Shown: positions 8,847-18,106 of the stretch, in pieces | How positions within the stretch are numbered: position 1 is the stretch's first letter | How the letters are laid out: every line of letters starts with the position of its first letter | Source: Dichotomicrobium sp964540795 | Lineage (GTDB): Bacteria; Pseudomonadota; Alphaproteobacteria; Rhizobiales; Rhodomicrobiaceae | Length of the DNA: 64,000 bases | Assembly (NCBI GenBank): GCA_964540795.1 | Contig: CAZINX010000011.1 | Location: forward strand, 5,618 to 69,617 | Reading direction: 5' to 3' | Program-made: the position numbers and the translations under genes | The notes under the pieces: model-generated | The model's input: only the letters and a program-made list of their open reading frames with translations | The model's database searches: none | What the model was told of the DNA's origin: nothing

Positions 8847-10286
8847 ATGCCGAGCAACATTTATCCGGTGATTCTCTGCGGCGGGTCCGGCACCCGGCTC
8901 TGGCCGCTGTCGCGCGCGCAGTATCCCAAGCAATTCATTCCGCTGATTGATGGCTCGCAAGACAGCCTGCTGGCCGCCACGCTGCGCCGGCTGCACCCTG
9001 ACGAGGGGTTCCAGCCGCCGACGCTGCTCACGCACAACGATCACCGCTTTTTGCTGCGCGACGAGGTGCAGCGGGCTGGCGTGGAGCCGCGCGAAATCCT
9101 GCTGGAGCCGGTTGTGCGCAACACGGCCCCGGCGATCACGGCGGCGGCGCTGTCGATCACGGCAGACGATCCTGACGCCGTGCTGGCGGTCATGCCGTCG
9201 GATCATCTCATCGAGGATGCCGGGGCGTTTGTCGAGACGGTGCGCCGGGCAGCGGCCGTCGCCGCGAACGGCCGGCTGATGCTGCTGGGCGTTGCGCCGG
9301 GCGCGCCGCACACCGGCTATGGCTATATCCGCGCCGGGGCCGCGCTGGCCGACGGCGCATCGGAGGTCGCGGCCTTCACCGAGAAACCGGACGCCGAAAC
9401 GGCGGCGCGGTATCTCGGCGAGGGCGGTTATCTCTGGAACAGCGGCATCTTCGTGCTGCCCGCCGCGGCTTTTGCGGAGGAGGTCGAGCGGCTCGCGCCG
9501 GAGATCAACGAGGAAGCGCGGGCCGCGCTCGATGGCGCGGAGAACGATCTGGGCTTTCGCCGGCTGGCGGGGGAGGCGTATGCGCAGTGCCCGAACATCT
9601 CGGTCGACTATGCGGTGATGGAGAAAACCGCGCGCGCGGCGGTCATGCCGCTGGACACCGGCTGGAGCGATGTCGGCTCATGGTCCTCGGTCTGGGCCGA
9701 GAGCGCGCATGACGCCGAGGGCAATGCGGTGCGCGGCGACGCCATGCTGATGGACACACGAAACAGCTACGTCCACTCCAACGGCGCGCTGGTCGCGACA
9801 GTTGGCATCGATGACATGATCGTGGTCCACACGCCCGATGCCGCGCTGGTGGCGAAGCGCGAGCGGGCCCAGGATGTCGGCGAACTGGTCAAGCAGTTGC
9901 GCGCCGCGAACCGGCGGGAGCCGGAGCAGCACATCCGCTGCCATCGGCCGTGGGGGCATTTCGAGACGCTCAGCCTCGGCCCGCGCTTTCAGGTCAAGCT
10001 GCTGCACGTCAATCCGGGCGGGCAGCTCTCAATGCAGATGCATCATCACCGCTCGGAGCACTGGGTCGTGGTGAGGGGCACCGCGCGCGTGACCTGCGAC
10101 GGGCAGGAACGGCTCGTTTGCGAAAACGAGTCGGTCTACATCTCCGCGACGCACTGGCACCGGCTGGAGAACCCCGGCAAGGTGCCGCTGGAGATCATTG
10201 AGGTGCAGATCGGCAGCTATCTGGGCGAGGACGACATCATCCGCAGCGACGATGTCTACGCCCGCGCGCCGCACGAGACGAAATAG
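8847..10286 (+). CDS. manC: Mannose-1-phosphate guanylyltransferase / mannose-6-phosphate isomerase
   Basis: A 479-residue bifunctional enzyme (AlgA/ManC/XanB type) making GDP-mannose for polysaccharides. Residues 1 to about 280 are the nucleotidyltransferase, with CGGSGTRLWPLSRAQYPKQF as the nucleotide-binding signature and FTEKPD plus GYLWNSGIF further on. The last 110 residues are the type II phosphomannose isomerase cupin, with CHRPWGHFE, GGQLSMQMHHHRSEHW and a metal-binding His set. It begins 21 bp after yacG, behind GGGGGGT-like purines. It is a lone GDP-mannose gene here, with no glycosyltransferases nearby, and its end is convergent with phaC. Confidence 0.95.
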   Translation: MPSNIYPVILCGGSGTRLWPLSRAQYPKQFIPLIDGSQDSLLAATLRRLHPDEGFQPPTLLTHNDHRFLLRDEVQRAGVEPREILLEPVVRNTAPAITAAALSITADDPDAVLAVMPSDHLIEDAGAFVETVRRAAAVAANGRLMLLGVAPGAPHTGYGYIRAGAALADGASEVAAFTEKPDAETAARYLGEGGYLWNSGIFVLPAAAFAEEVERLAPEINEEARAALDGAENDLGFRRLAGEAYAQCPNISVDYAVMEKTARAAVMPLDTGWSDVGSWSSVWAESAHDAEGNAVRGDAMLMDTRNSYVHSNGALVATVGIDDMIVVHTPDAALVAKRERAQDVGELVKQLRAANRREPEQHIRCHRPWGHFETLSLGPRFQVKLLHVNPGGQLSMQMHHHRSEHWVVVRGTARVTCDGQERLVCENESVYISATHWHRLENPGKVPLEIIEVQIGSYLGEDDIIRSDDVYARAPHETK

Positions 10287-10292
10287 CGCGCC

Positions 10293-12137
10293 TCACGCCA
10301 CCACGTAGCTGCCTGGCGCATCCTCGATCGGCGGGAAGTCCGGCGCGCCCGGCTCCCGCGCGGGAACCTGCTCACCGGCCTTCGGAGCCAGCCAGCCGAC
10401 GAAATCCGGCCACCAAGACCCCGGCGCCTCTTTCGCCGCCGCGATCCAGCCCTCAAGCGTCTCGTAATCGCGGATGCTGGGGCCATCCGAGTCGTCACCA
10501 CCGGCCCAATGCATGTATTTCTCCTTGTAGGGCGGGTTGACGACGCCGGCGATATGGCCCGAGCCTGCCAGCACGAAGCGCACCGGCCCGCCAAAAAGCT
10601 TGGCGCTGATAAACACCGAATCGGGCGGCGCGATATGGTCCTCGCGCGTGGCGATCTCGAAGATCGGGATCGTGACCTTTGACAGATCGAGCGTCTGACC
10701 GCCGAGTTCCATCTCGCCGCGGGCCAGCTCGTTCTTGTAATAGAATTCGCGGAGATAGAAGCTGTGGTTCGCGCGTGTCATGCGCGTCGAGTCAGAGTTC
10801 CAGAACAGCAGGTCGAACGGGAACGGCTCCTTGCCGAGCAGGTAGTTGTTGACGACGTAGGGCCAGATCAGGTCGCGCGGGCGCAGCATGTTGAACACCG
10901 TCGCCATGCGCGAGCCGTCCAGATAGCCGGTCTCCTGCATCATTCGCTCGATCGCCGCGAGCTGCGGCTCGTCGATGAAGACCAGCAGATCGCCCGCTTT
11001 CGAGAAGTCGGCCTGGGCCGCGAGGAAGCCGGCGGCGGGGAAGCGCTCGTCGCCGCGCGCGGCGTTGTAGGCCAGCGTCGTGGCGAGCAGCGTGCCGCCG
11101 ACGCAATAGCCGACCGGAATAACCTGCTCGGTGGCGCAGATCTGGCGCGCGACATCGCTCGCGGTCAGCACGCCGTCGCGCATGTAGTCCTCGAAGGTCT
11201 TGTCAGCGAGTTCCGGGCCTGGGTTGACCCAGGACACCATGAAGACGGTGTAGCCCTGATCCACGAGGTATTTGACGAAGGACTTCTTCGCCACGAGGTC
11301 GAGAATGTAGAACTTGTTGATCCACGGCGGCACGATCATCACCGGCGTTTCGTGAACCGTCTCGGTGGTCGGTGAATACTGGATCAGCTGGATCAGCTCG
11401 TTCTGGAAAACAACCTTGCCGGGCGTGATCGCGAGGTTTTCGCCCACCTTGAAGGCGCTCATGTCGGTCTGGCGGATTTTCAGCAGATCGCCCGAGCTTT
11501 CGAGGTCGGAGAGCAGGTTGTTCATGCCTTCGACGAGGTTCTCCGCGTTGGAGTTGAGGGTGGCGCGGATAACTTCGGGGTTCGTGAAGGGGAAGTTGGA
11601 CGGCGAGAGCGCCGTGGTCATCTGTTGCAGATAAAACTGCGCGCGCTGCTTCTTGCGCTCCTCGACGCCCTCGGCGTTTTCCACCAGCTCGCCGGCCCAG
11701 TTCGAGGTCAGCAGATAGGCCTGCTTGAGAAAGTCGAATAGCGGGTTCTCCTCCCATTCGGGATCGGCGAAGCGCCGGTCGCTTTTCTCCGGCCTGGCCA
11801 CCGGCTCGACCTCTTGGCCGAGGAAGCGCTGATAGGTGCGCCCCCAAAGCTCAACGAAGTCGCCCGCCAGCCTGGTCTGCGCCTGGGTCAGCTTTTCCGG
11901 CTCGCTCAGCCAGTATTCCATGATGGCGGAAAGCGCGTGGCCGGCCTCGCTCGCCTCGGTCGGCGCGCTATAGGGACCGTAGACCATCTTGCGATCTTCC
12001 AGCATCCGCGCGAGCGCCACCATGCCGCGGTCGATGGCGGTGACGAGATTGCGCGAAAATTGATCGGGCGCAGCGGGAGGTCGCTGGCCGCCCCCGATGG
12101 TTTCGCCGCCGGCGTCGCCCTTGCTTCCGTCTGCCAT
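10293..12137 (-). CDS. phaC: Class I poly(3-hydroxyalkanoate) synthase
   Basis: PhaC (614 residues) polymerises (R)-3-hydroxyacyl-CoA into PHA granules. The lipase-like box holds the catalytic cysteine C345 in VGYCVGGTLL. The conserved catalytic Asp and His regions appear as TREDHIAPPDS and GSGHIAGVVNPP, and the N-terminal PhaC domain block precedes VPPWINKFYILDL. Size and single-subunit layout indicate class I, which favours short-chain monomers such as 3-hydroxybutyrate. It is divergent from the lipoprotein and aminotransferase genes, an arrangement seen in related Hyphomicrobiales. No phasin, phaA or phaB gene is present in the window. A 6-bp gap separates its stop from manC. Confidence 0.96.
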   Translation of the reverse strand: MADGSKGDAGGETIGGGQRPPAAPDQFSRNLVTAIDRGMVALARMLEDRKMVYGPYSAPTEASEAGHALSAIMEYWLSEPEKLTQAQTRLAGDFVELWGRTYQRFLGQEVEPVARPEKSDRRFADPEWEENPLFDFLKQAYLLTSNWAGELVENAEGVEERKKQRAQFYLQQMTTALSPSNFPFTNPEVIRATLNSNAENLVEGMNNLLSDLESSGDLLKIRQTDMSAFKVGENLAITPGKVVFQNELIQLIQYSPTTETVHETPVMIVPPWINKFYILDLVAKKSFVKYLVDQGYTVFMVSWVNPGPELADKTFEDYMRDGVLTASDVARQICATEQVIPVGYCVGGTLLATTLAYNAARGDERFPAAGFLAAQADFSKAGDLLVFIDEPQLAAIERMMQETGYLDGSRMATVFNMLRPRDLIWPYVVNNYLLGKEPFPFDLLFWNSDSTRMTRANHSFYLREFYYKNELARGEMELGGQTLDLSKVTIPIFEIATREDHIAPPDSVFISAKLFGGPVRFVLAGSGHIAGVVNPPYKEKYMHWAGGDDSDGPSIRDYETLEGWIAAAKEAPGSWWPDFVGWLAPKAGEQVPAREPGAPDFPPIEDAPGSYVVA

Positions 12138-12368
12138 ACTTTACCCCAATGAATCAGGACAAATGATTTGCGTGCCATAATGATATAGCCTTTCGGCACT
12201 GCAGCAAAACCCATCTTGCGCCGGCAACGCAAGTCCTGCGGGGATGTCCAGTGCTGGCGAAGCGTTTCGACATAAGTGTTGCGGATGCGGCGCGGTTGTG
12301 GAATTTTGCGGCCAAAGTCTGCGTCGGCGTGCGTCGATCGTATAACAACGGCTAGAACGGAACCGGCG

Positions 12369-12596
12369 ATGAGGGACAAATCCGTGCTCAAGGGAGCTGC
12401 CGCGGCGGTGGTCGCGGCGGCGTTGCTTGCTGGCTGCTCCAGCGTCAGCGAGATTCCCTACCCGAACCTGGCGGAGGTGACGCGCGCGGACGATCCGGGC
12501 CTGTCGCCCGAGGAGCGGACCGCCTTGATCGAAGACCTGAAGCAGGATCAGCAGACGCACAAGGCTGCCGCCACGGCGGCTATTGAAGAACGCTGA
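12369..12596 (+). CDS. Small lipoprotein, unknown function
   Basis: A 75-residue protein with a lipoprotein signal: positively charged MRDKSVLK, a hydrophobic Ala/Val stretch and the lipobox LLAGC at about residues 20-24, followed by SSV. The acylated mature part would be only about 52 residues, acidic and predicted helical, anchored in the inner or outer membrane. I chose the ATG at 12369 because it places the signal at the N-terminus; longer in-frame starts would bury it. It lies between divergent phaC and the aminotransferase gene, 90 bp ahead of the latter. I do not recognise a named family. Confidence 0.75.
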   Translation: MRDKSVLKGAAAAVVAAALLAGCSSVSEIPYPNLAEVTRADDPGLSPEERTALIEDLKQDQQTHKAAATAAIEER

Positions 12597-12686
12597 CGGC
12601 CCGGCGGGCCAGACCGCCTCTCGACATTTTTCGGAATAGCGCGCCGCCGGCGCGGCAGCGGGGCGTTTGCAGGGAGCGAGACCCTA

Positions 12687-13913
12687 ATGGATATGGATTT
12701 TCACCGGATCAAGCGGCTTCCCCCTTACGTTTTCGAACAGGTCAACACGTTCAAGGCACAGGCCCGCGCCCGCGGCGACGACATCATCGACTTCGGCATG
12801 GGCAACCCGGATATGCCGACGCCGCAGCACATCGTCGACAAGCTTGTCGAGACCGTGCAGAAGCCGCGCACCACGCGCTATTCGGCCTCGCGCGGCATTC
12901 CGGGCCTGCGCCGCGCGCAGGCGGCCTACTACGAGCGGCGCTTCGGCGTGAAGCTGGACCCGGACACGCAGGTGATCGCCACGCTCGGCTCGAAGGAAGG
13001 GTTCGCCAACATGGCGCAGGCCATCACCGCGCCGGGCGACGTGATTCTCGTGCCGAACCCGACCTATCCGATCCACGAATTCGGCTTCATCATTTCCGGT
13101 GCGGCAATCCGCCATGTGCCGGCCTCGGCGGATGAAGAGTTCCTGGTGCATGTCGACCGCGCGCTGCGCCATAGCGTGCCGAAGCCGACGGCGCTGGTGC
13201 TGAATTTCCCGGCAAATCCAACCGCCGTGGTCGCGGAGCGCGATTTTTACCGCGAGGTGGTGAACTACGCCCGCAAGAACGACCTGATCCTGCTATCCGA
13301 TCTCGCTTATTCGGAGATTTACTTCGACATCGACCCGCCGCCCTCCATCCTTGAGGTCGACGGCGCGATGGATGTGGCGGTGGAATTCACCTCGCTATCG
13401 AAGACTTATGCCATGCCCGGCTGGCGCATGGGGTTCGCAGTCGGCAACGAGCGACTGATCAAGGCGCTGGGGCGCGTCAAGTCATATCTGGACTACGGCG
13501 CGTTCACGCCGATCCAGGTCGCCGCTGCGGCCGCGCTCAACGGTCCGCAGGATTGCGTGGAAGACATCCGCCAGGTCTACAAGGCGCGTCGCGACTGCCT
13601 GGTCGAGGCGTTCGGCCGGGCCGGCTGGCAGGTGCCCGCGCCGCCGGCGACAATGTTCGCCTGGGCGAAGGTGCCGGAGCAGATGCGCGGCATGTCCTCG
13701 CTGGATTTCTCCAAGCTGCTGATCGAAAAGGCCGGCGTAGCCGTCTCGCCGGGCGTGGGCTTCGGCGAATATGGTGAGGGGCATGTGCGCATCGCGCTGG
13801 TGGAGAACGAGCAGCGCATTCGCCAGGCCGCGCGCAACGTCAAGCGTTTCCTCGCCGAGGCCGACGAGACGCTGCACAATGTGATCCCGCTCGCCTCATC
13901 GCAGGCGCGCTGA
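12687..13913 (+). CDS. Pyridoxal-phosphate aminotransferase, AlaC / LL-diaminopimelate aminotransferase-like
   Basis: A 408-residue fold-type I aminotransferase. The PLP lysine is K239 in SLSKTYAMPGWRMGF, and GMGNPDMPTPQHI, PNPTYPIHE and LNFPANPTA are typical class I/II blocks. Closest known groups are AlaC (glutamate-pyruvate transaminase) and proteins annotated as LL-diaminopimelate aminotransferase; sequence reading does not separate them. It lies directly upstream of hom, a conserved alphaproteobacterial pair, which suggests a role near the aspartate/alanine family of amino acids. A GGGAGCGAG segment precedes the ATG. Confidence 0.9.
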   Translation: MDMDFHRIKRLPPYVFEQVNTFKAQARARGDDIIDFGMGNPDMPTPQHIVDKLVETVQKPRTTRYSASRGIPGLRRAQAAYYERRFGVKLDPDTQVIATLGSKEGFANMAQAITAPGDVILVPNPTYPIHEFGFIISGAAIRHVPASADEEFLVHVDRALRHSVPKPTALVLNFPANPTAVVAERDFYREVVNYARKNDLILLSDLAYSEIYFDIDPPPSILEVDGAMDVAVEFTSLSKTYAMPGWRMGFAVGNERLIKALGRVKSYLDYGAFTPIQVAAAAALNGPQDCVEDIRQVYKARRDCLVEAFGRAGWQVPAPPATMFAWAKVPEQMRGMSSLDFSKLLIEKAGVAVSPGVGFGEYGEGHVRIALVENEQRIRQAARNVKRFLAEADETLHNVIPLASSQAR

Positions 13914-14004
13914 ATGCTTGCCAGATGGACGGGCTTGTCACGGGTGCGTTCCGGCGGCTAAGACGGGGGCCTGATCCACAAGTCCCAAGCTGTCTGGAGC
14001 TGCC

Positions 14005-15324
14005 ATGCCGAAACCCTTGAGACTCGGCGTCGCGGGCGTCGGCACCGTCGGCGTCGGCGTGCTCACGCTGCTGCGCGCCCATGCCGAGCGCATAGCCGCC
14101 CGCTGTGGGCGCGAGTTGCAGGTCACCGCCGTGTCCGCGCGCGACCGCGAGAAGCGCCGCGGCATTGACCTGTCGGCGTTTGAGTGGTTCGACAATCCGC
14201 GCGATCTGGCGCGCAGTCGCGATATCGACCTGTTCGTGGAACTGATCGGCGGGGAGGGCGATCCGGCCCACAGCGCCGTCGAGGCGGCGCTCGAAGCAGG
14301 CAAGCATGTCGTGACGGCGAACAAGGCGCTTCTGGCGCATCACGGCGTGGCGCTCGCTGAGCGGGCCGAGGCCCGGAACGTCGCGCTGAAGTTCGAGGCG
14401 GCGGTGGCGGGCGGCATCCCGGTCGTGAAGGTGCTGCGCGAGAGCCTGCTGGGCAACGAGATCACCCGGGTCTACGGCATTCTGAACGGCACGAGCAACT
14501 ACATCCTCACGCGGATGCAGCATGAGGGCCGCGCCTTCGACGAGGTGCTGGCTGAGGCGCAGGCCGCTGGCTATGCCGAGGCCGACCCAAGCTTCGACAT
14601 TGGCGGACAGGATGCCGCGCACAAGCTCGCGATCCTGACCAGCCTGGCCTTCGGCACGCAGCTTTCCTACGACAGCATCTATCTTGAAGGCATCGAACAG
14701 ATCGACGATGTCGATATCCGCTCGGCCGACCGGCTGGGCTACCGGATCAAGCTGCTGGGCGTGGCGATGAAGACCGAAAGCGGCATCGAGCAGCGCGTCC
14801 ACCCGACGATGGTGCCGAAGCACACCGCGATCGCCGAGGTCGACGGCGTGACCAACGCCATCACGATTCAGGGCGATTTTGTCGGCGATATCATGCTGGT
14901 TGGCCCCGGCGCGGGCGCTGGCCCGACGGCCTCGGCGGTGGTCAGCGATATCACGGACATCGCGCGCTGCGTCGACGGCGCGCCTTTCATCGTGCCTGCG
15001 GCGAAGCTCGCGCCCTATGAGCGGGCGCAGATGCGCGCCCATGAGGGCGGCTACTATATCCGGCTGTCGGTTTATGACCGGCCGGGCGCGTTCGCGGCAA
15101 TCGCGCAGCGCATGGCCGAGCAAGACATCTCGCTGAAAAGCATTGTCCAAAGCCCGGAAGAGGGCGATGCCGCGCAGATGGAAGAGGGCGGCGGCGCGCC
15201 CGTGCCCGTCGTGATGATCACGCACCGCACGACCGAGGCGGCGATCCGCCGCGCCTTCGACGCGATCGAGGGCGATGGCCACATCGACCGGCCGCCGAAG
15301 ATGATCCGCATCGAGGGGATGTAG
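14005..15324 (+). CDS. hom: Homoserine dehydrogenase
   Basis: Hom (439 residues) reduces aspartate semialdehyde to homoserine, the branch point to threonine and methionine. The N-terminal Rossmann motif is GVAGVGTVGVGV, ANKALLAHHG and YGILNGTSNYILTRM are catalytic-domain signatures, and EADPSFDIGGQDAAHKL contains catalytic acidic residues. The last 85 residues form an ACT domain (YYIRLSVYDRPGAFAAIAQ), the usual site of threonine feedback. Start and length are normal. In many relatives glpX and recJ follow; here a convergent membrane-protein gene does instead, which marks a local break in gene order. Confidence 0.96.
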   Translation: MPKPLRLGVAGVGTVGVGVLTLLRAHAERIAARCGRELQVTAVSARDREKRRGIDLSAFEWFDNPRDLARSRDIDLFVELIGGEGDPAHSAVEAALEAGKHVVTANKALLAHHGVALAERAEARNVALKFEAAVAGGIPVVKVLRESLLGNEITRVYGILNGTSNYILTRMQHEGRAFDEVLAEAQAAGYAEADPSFDIGGQDAAHKLAILTSLAFGTQLSYDSIYLEGIEQIDDVDIRSADRLGYRIKLLGVAMKTESGIEQRVHPTMVPKHTAIAEVDGVTNAITIQGDFVGDIMLVGPGAGAGPTASAVVSDITDIARCVDGAPFIVPAAKLAPYERAQMRAHEGGYYIRLSVYDRPGAFAAIAQRMAEQDISLKSIVQSPEEGDAAQMEEGGGAPVPVVMITHRTTEAAIRRAFDAIEGDGHIDRPPKMIRIEGM

Positions 15325-15396
15325 CGGCGGGCGCATCCGGCTCTCTCGCGCACAACCGCTTTGGCGGCGCGAACGATGCGCCTGGCCAGCGAGCGG

Positions 15397-16437
15397 TTAC
15401 GGCGCGCGCCGCGCCCCGCGGAACAGGAACGGCACGATCAGGAACAGGCCGAGCAGCCGGATGAGCTGATGCCCGGCGACGAAGGCCGGGTCCACGCCGA
15501 GCGCCAGCGCCAGCGCGACCATCGTGTCGAACCCGCCCGGCGCCATCGCCAGCCACATCTGCATGAAGGGCAGGTCGAGATACGCCGCGGCCGGCCAGGC
15601 GATCAGAGCGGTGATCGCGACAGCGATGCTGATGCCGCCCGCGCTCATGCCCAAGGAAGCGCTCAGATAGGCGCGATCGATCCCGGCGAAGCGTGCGCCG
15701 ACCGATGCGCCCAGCACGATGAACGCGGCGGCGACGAGGGGCTCTGGCAGGCGGCCCGCGACCGTGCCGGAGGCGAACAGCGCGCCGGAAATGAGCATCG
15801 CGCCGGTGAGCGCCGGGGCGGGGACGCCGACGCGCCGCGCGATCAGGAAGCCGGCAATGGCGACGGCCAGCAATGCCAACAACTGTGGTAGGCCGACAAG
15901 CGGCGCGACGGCCTGCGCCCCGTCTCCAAGATCGACGCCGAGGCTGACGACCAGGGGCACCGCCATCATCAAGATCGCAAGCCGCAGCGACTGGAGCACA
16001 GCAACGCGCCGCTCATCGACGTTCAACTCATCGGCCAGCGCCAGCACCAGCGACACCGCGCCGGGGATTGCGCAGAGCCGCGCTGTGGGCGTGTCGATGC
16101 CGTGCATCCGTGTGAAATAGCGCGGCAGGACGACGACCAGCGCCGCCATCGCCAGCGCGAGCGCCAGCAGCGAGAGCGGCCAGCGGGGCAGGGCCGCGAG
16201 CGTTTCGGCGGTGACCGTGGAGCCGACGACGACGCCGAGCATGAGCAGGGCGACATTGCGCAGGGGTTGGCTGATCCGTTCGTCCAGCCCTGCCAGCGCC
16301 GCGAGCGCGCAGGCGAGGATCGCCCCGCTGAGATAGCCGCCGGGCACGCCAATCAGCGCGAAGGCCAGCCCGCCGGCCGCGGCGACCGCCAGGGTGCGGA
16401 GTTGGATGGCGATGCTTGCGCGCGGGGCAGGCTCCAT
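15397..16437 (-). CDS. AbrB family integral membrane protein
   Basis: A 346-residue, very hydrophobic protein with about ten membrane segments, belonging to the AbrB family (named after a putative regulator of aidB, not the Bacillus AbrB DNA-binding protein). Repeated halves each carry a GxxxG-rich motif: GGLAFALIGVPGGYLSGA near the start and a similar GVPAPALTGAMLISGALFA in the second half, with MAPGGFDTMVALALALG near the C-terminus. Substrate and function are unclear; some members are suspected transporters. I chose the ATG at 16437 (MEPAPRASIAIQ) because upstream residues are not membrane-like. The gene is convergent with hom and opens the minus-strand accessory block. Confidence 0.82.
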   Translation of the reverse strand: MEPAPRASIAIQLRTLAVAAAGGLAFALIGVPGGYLSGAILACALAALAGLDERISQPLRNVALLMLGVVVGSTVTAETLAALPRWPLSLLALALAMAALVVVLPRYFTRMHGIDTPTARLCAIPGAVSLVLALADELNVDERRVAVLQSLRLAILMMAVPLVVSLGVDLGDGAQAVAPLVGLPQLLALLAVAIAGFLIARRVGVPAPALTGAMLISGALFASGTVAGRLPEPLVAAAFIVLGASVGARFAGIDRAYLSASLGMSAGGISIAVAITALIAWPAAAYLDLPFMQMWLAMAPGGFDTMVALALALGVDPAFVAGHQLIRLLGLFLIVPFLFRGARRAP

Positions 16438-16794
16438 CAGGCCGCCCGCTCCCGGCGCTCTGGAGCAACAAAACGTCTTGGATTGGTGAGCATTTAAGAC
16501 AATGTCCGGCGCGCTTCCGGCCATGTCAACTATGTCGCCATCACCAGTTTCCCTATGCCCCTCGAGGCATGGGTGAAGCGTTGAAAAGCCCCCGTTGCTC
16601 TTGGATGACATCGCGTATTTCCGACCGTGGGTGCGATGCCTTGGCGATTATCCTCTGCCGCGCGCCGCAATAGGCCGGCAAGACGATCCCCTCTAAGCGT
16701 GTGTGTTCGCCAACGCCCTTCCACCGATCAATCGCGCAACTCTCGCCAGCCTGGCGCTGGCGCTCACAAAAGAGAGCGCCGCGGGCGGGAATTT
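16438..16794. other. Stretch without a confident gene between the AbrB-type gene and hicB
   Basis: No convincing gene lies here. On the minus strand a GTG at 16798 overlaps the HicB stop and opens an 81-codon frame ending at 16553, but its protein matches nothing I know and only about two thirds of its third-codon positions are G or C. The stretch should hold the promoter of the AbrB-type gene. No terminator, tRNA or clear repeat was seen. Confidence 0.5.
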
Positions 16795-17001
16795 TCACGC
16801 TTCGAGATAGGCCAGCGTGCTCTTCGGCGTCGGCGGCGGCGTGCCATCATCGCCCATGCCGTCGAGCTGGAACCGGATCGCTTCGCGTATTTCGCGCTCG
16901 ACCTCTGCGCGCGTTGCGCCCGTGGCCACGCAGCCGGGCAAATCCGGCACATAGGCCGAATGGTTCCCGTTAGCCTGCTCGATCACAACTGCGTAGCGCA
17001 T
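16795..17001 (-). CDS. HicB-like antitoxin domain protein (type II toxin-antitoxin fold)
   Basis: A 68-residue protein that is essentially one HicB domain: MRYAVVIEQ, then SAYVPDLPGCVATGAT with the signature PDLPGC, then the amphipathic helix EVEREIREAIRFQLDGM. HicB proteins neutralise the HicA RNase by direct binding. The usual C-terminal DNA-binding domain is absent, as in many short solitary members. No HicA-like reading frame (about 60 residues, one catalytic His) was found on either side. The ATG at 17001 is preferred over an upstream in-frame start because the domain begins exactly there. It lies in the accessory block next to tRNA-Ala. Confidence 0.8.
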   Translation of the reverse strand: MRYAVVIEQANGNHSAYVPDLPGCVATGATRAEVEREIREAIRFQLDGMGDDGTPPPTPKSTLAYLEA

Positions 17002-17086
17002 AACTCTTGCCCGTCTCTCAAATTTTAACAAGTGCGGCAAGCGTCCGCGGCTCACCGGCAGACGTGCGCCTCCGTCCACTTCCTGT

Positions 17087-18106
17087 TTAGGGACGGCAGT
17101 TTGTCAAGTCGAGATCACGAGGGCACTGGTCTGCCCAGACATCTATGTCAGCCCGCGGAAATCCGATCATGTCAGGTTGAAATTGGCCATATGCGCCAAT
17201 ACTGCCGACCGTATTCTCGAACTCGATCCTAACTCCACCGTTTGCCCACCCCCATTTTCCACGCCAGCCCAAATCCTTATGAAAAACATCACAATCCTTA
17301 CCCAAATAAATTGTTTCCGGATCGAGCTTTCGCATGTCGTGAAAGCCTCTCCTGGCCCATCGAATTACGGGAGAATCCGAACGCAGGACGAAGCCATGTT
17401 CGTTACATTCGAGCGAGTAGCTATGACCTGCGCTTGAAGCAGCCGCCTGTGCTACGCCTCGCCCAAACCCAGCTGGAGCCGACAGTCCGACACCTCGGTT
17501 TTCCGAAAGAGTTCTCTGTTGGCTCTCAAGAGTCTGGACTTCTATTCCGTATCTCTTGGCTTGGGCCGGAGACAGCCAGATCATGCGGTCCGGGGCGGCC
17601 TGCGTGATGTAAACAATGGCGCTGGCCTGAAGTCCTATCCGGTTTAGATAAGCTCCCACGAGGGCGTTGCCCGCACCGCTCACCTGCCCGGACCTCCCAT
17701 CGCTTGCTGCGTGGAAGCCTATCTTGGCGGATTCCGCCATGAAGCGCTGCGTACCTCCTAGCCAAGCCAATGCGCAGGATGAAGCACATTGCTGATCGCC
17801 AAAGACGACCGTCTTGTAGTTGCGCAGCCGGATCATGTGTCCGATTTCAATACCTGCGGCGACGCTTCCCCCAGGGCCAGCCAGAGCCACTATCGCCTCC
17901 GGCGTGTTGGTCGCGACCTCTCTGAAACGCTCGATGTCGCGCGCCTCCAGCTCACCAAACACCATGATCAGGTCCGGCGATTCCGGGCCGAGAGGCTTTT
18001 TCTCGATGAATGCAGCCTGCACCACATGGATTGGCGCAGAAGTAAAGATCGCAGCTAAGACAGCTCTGAGCACCCATAAACCTATATGGCCCAACTGCTC
18101 TCTCAT
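17087..18106 (-). CDS. Exported ClpP-fold protein with unassigned C-terminal half
   Basis: A 339-residue protein with an N-terminal signal or anchor (about residues 1-31, ending VVQA). Residues 45-200 resemble the ClpP/crotonase-like periplasmic family (COG3904 type): GPGGSVAAG at 77-85, CASSCALAWLGG at 107-118 with candidate nucleophile S110, and a candidate His at GFH132. The remaining 140 residues, from the LECNEHGFVLRSDSP segment on, contain several Cys and Trp and match nothing I recognise. Base composition is visibly less GC-rich than the flanking core genes, a sign of transfer. Function is unknown; protease activity is inferred only from the fold. It is 85 bp upstream of hicB on the same strand. 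Confidence 0.78.
   Translation of the reverse strand: MREQLGHIGLWVLRAVLAAIFTSAPIHVVQAAFIEKKPLGPESPDLIMVFGELEARDIERFREVATNTPEAIVALAGPGGSVAAGIEIGHMIRLRNYKTVVFGDQQCASSCALAWLGGTQRFMAESAKIGFHAASDGRSGQVSGAGNALVGAYLNRIGLQASAIVYITQAAPDRMIWLSPAQAKRYGIEVQTLESQQRTLSENRGVGLSAPAGFGRGVAQAAASSAGHSYSLECNEHGFVLRSDSPVIRWARRGFHDMRKLDPETIYLGKDCDVFHKDLGWRGKWGWANGGVRIEFENTVGSIGAYGQFQPDMIGFPRADIDVWADQCPRDLDLTNCRP

Noticed and set aside
10764..11375. Plus-strand frame inside phaC
   Set aside because: It lies wholly antisense to phaC, whose catalytic motifs are intact on the minus strand.
16553..16798. 81-codon GTG-started frame overlapping the hicB stop
   Set aside because: The overlap is suggestive, but the protein resembles no HicA, is Arg- and Cys-rich, and has only about two thirds G/C at third positions. 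Kept as a lead under the HicB finding, not as a gene.
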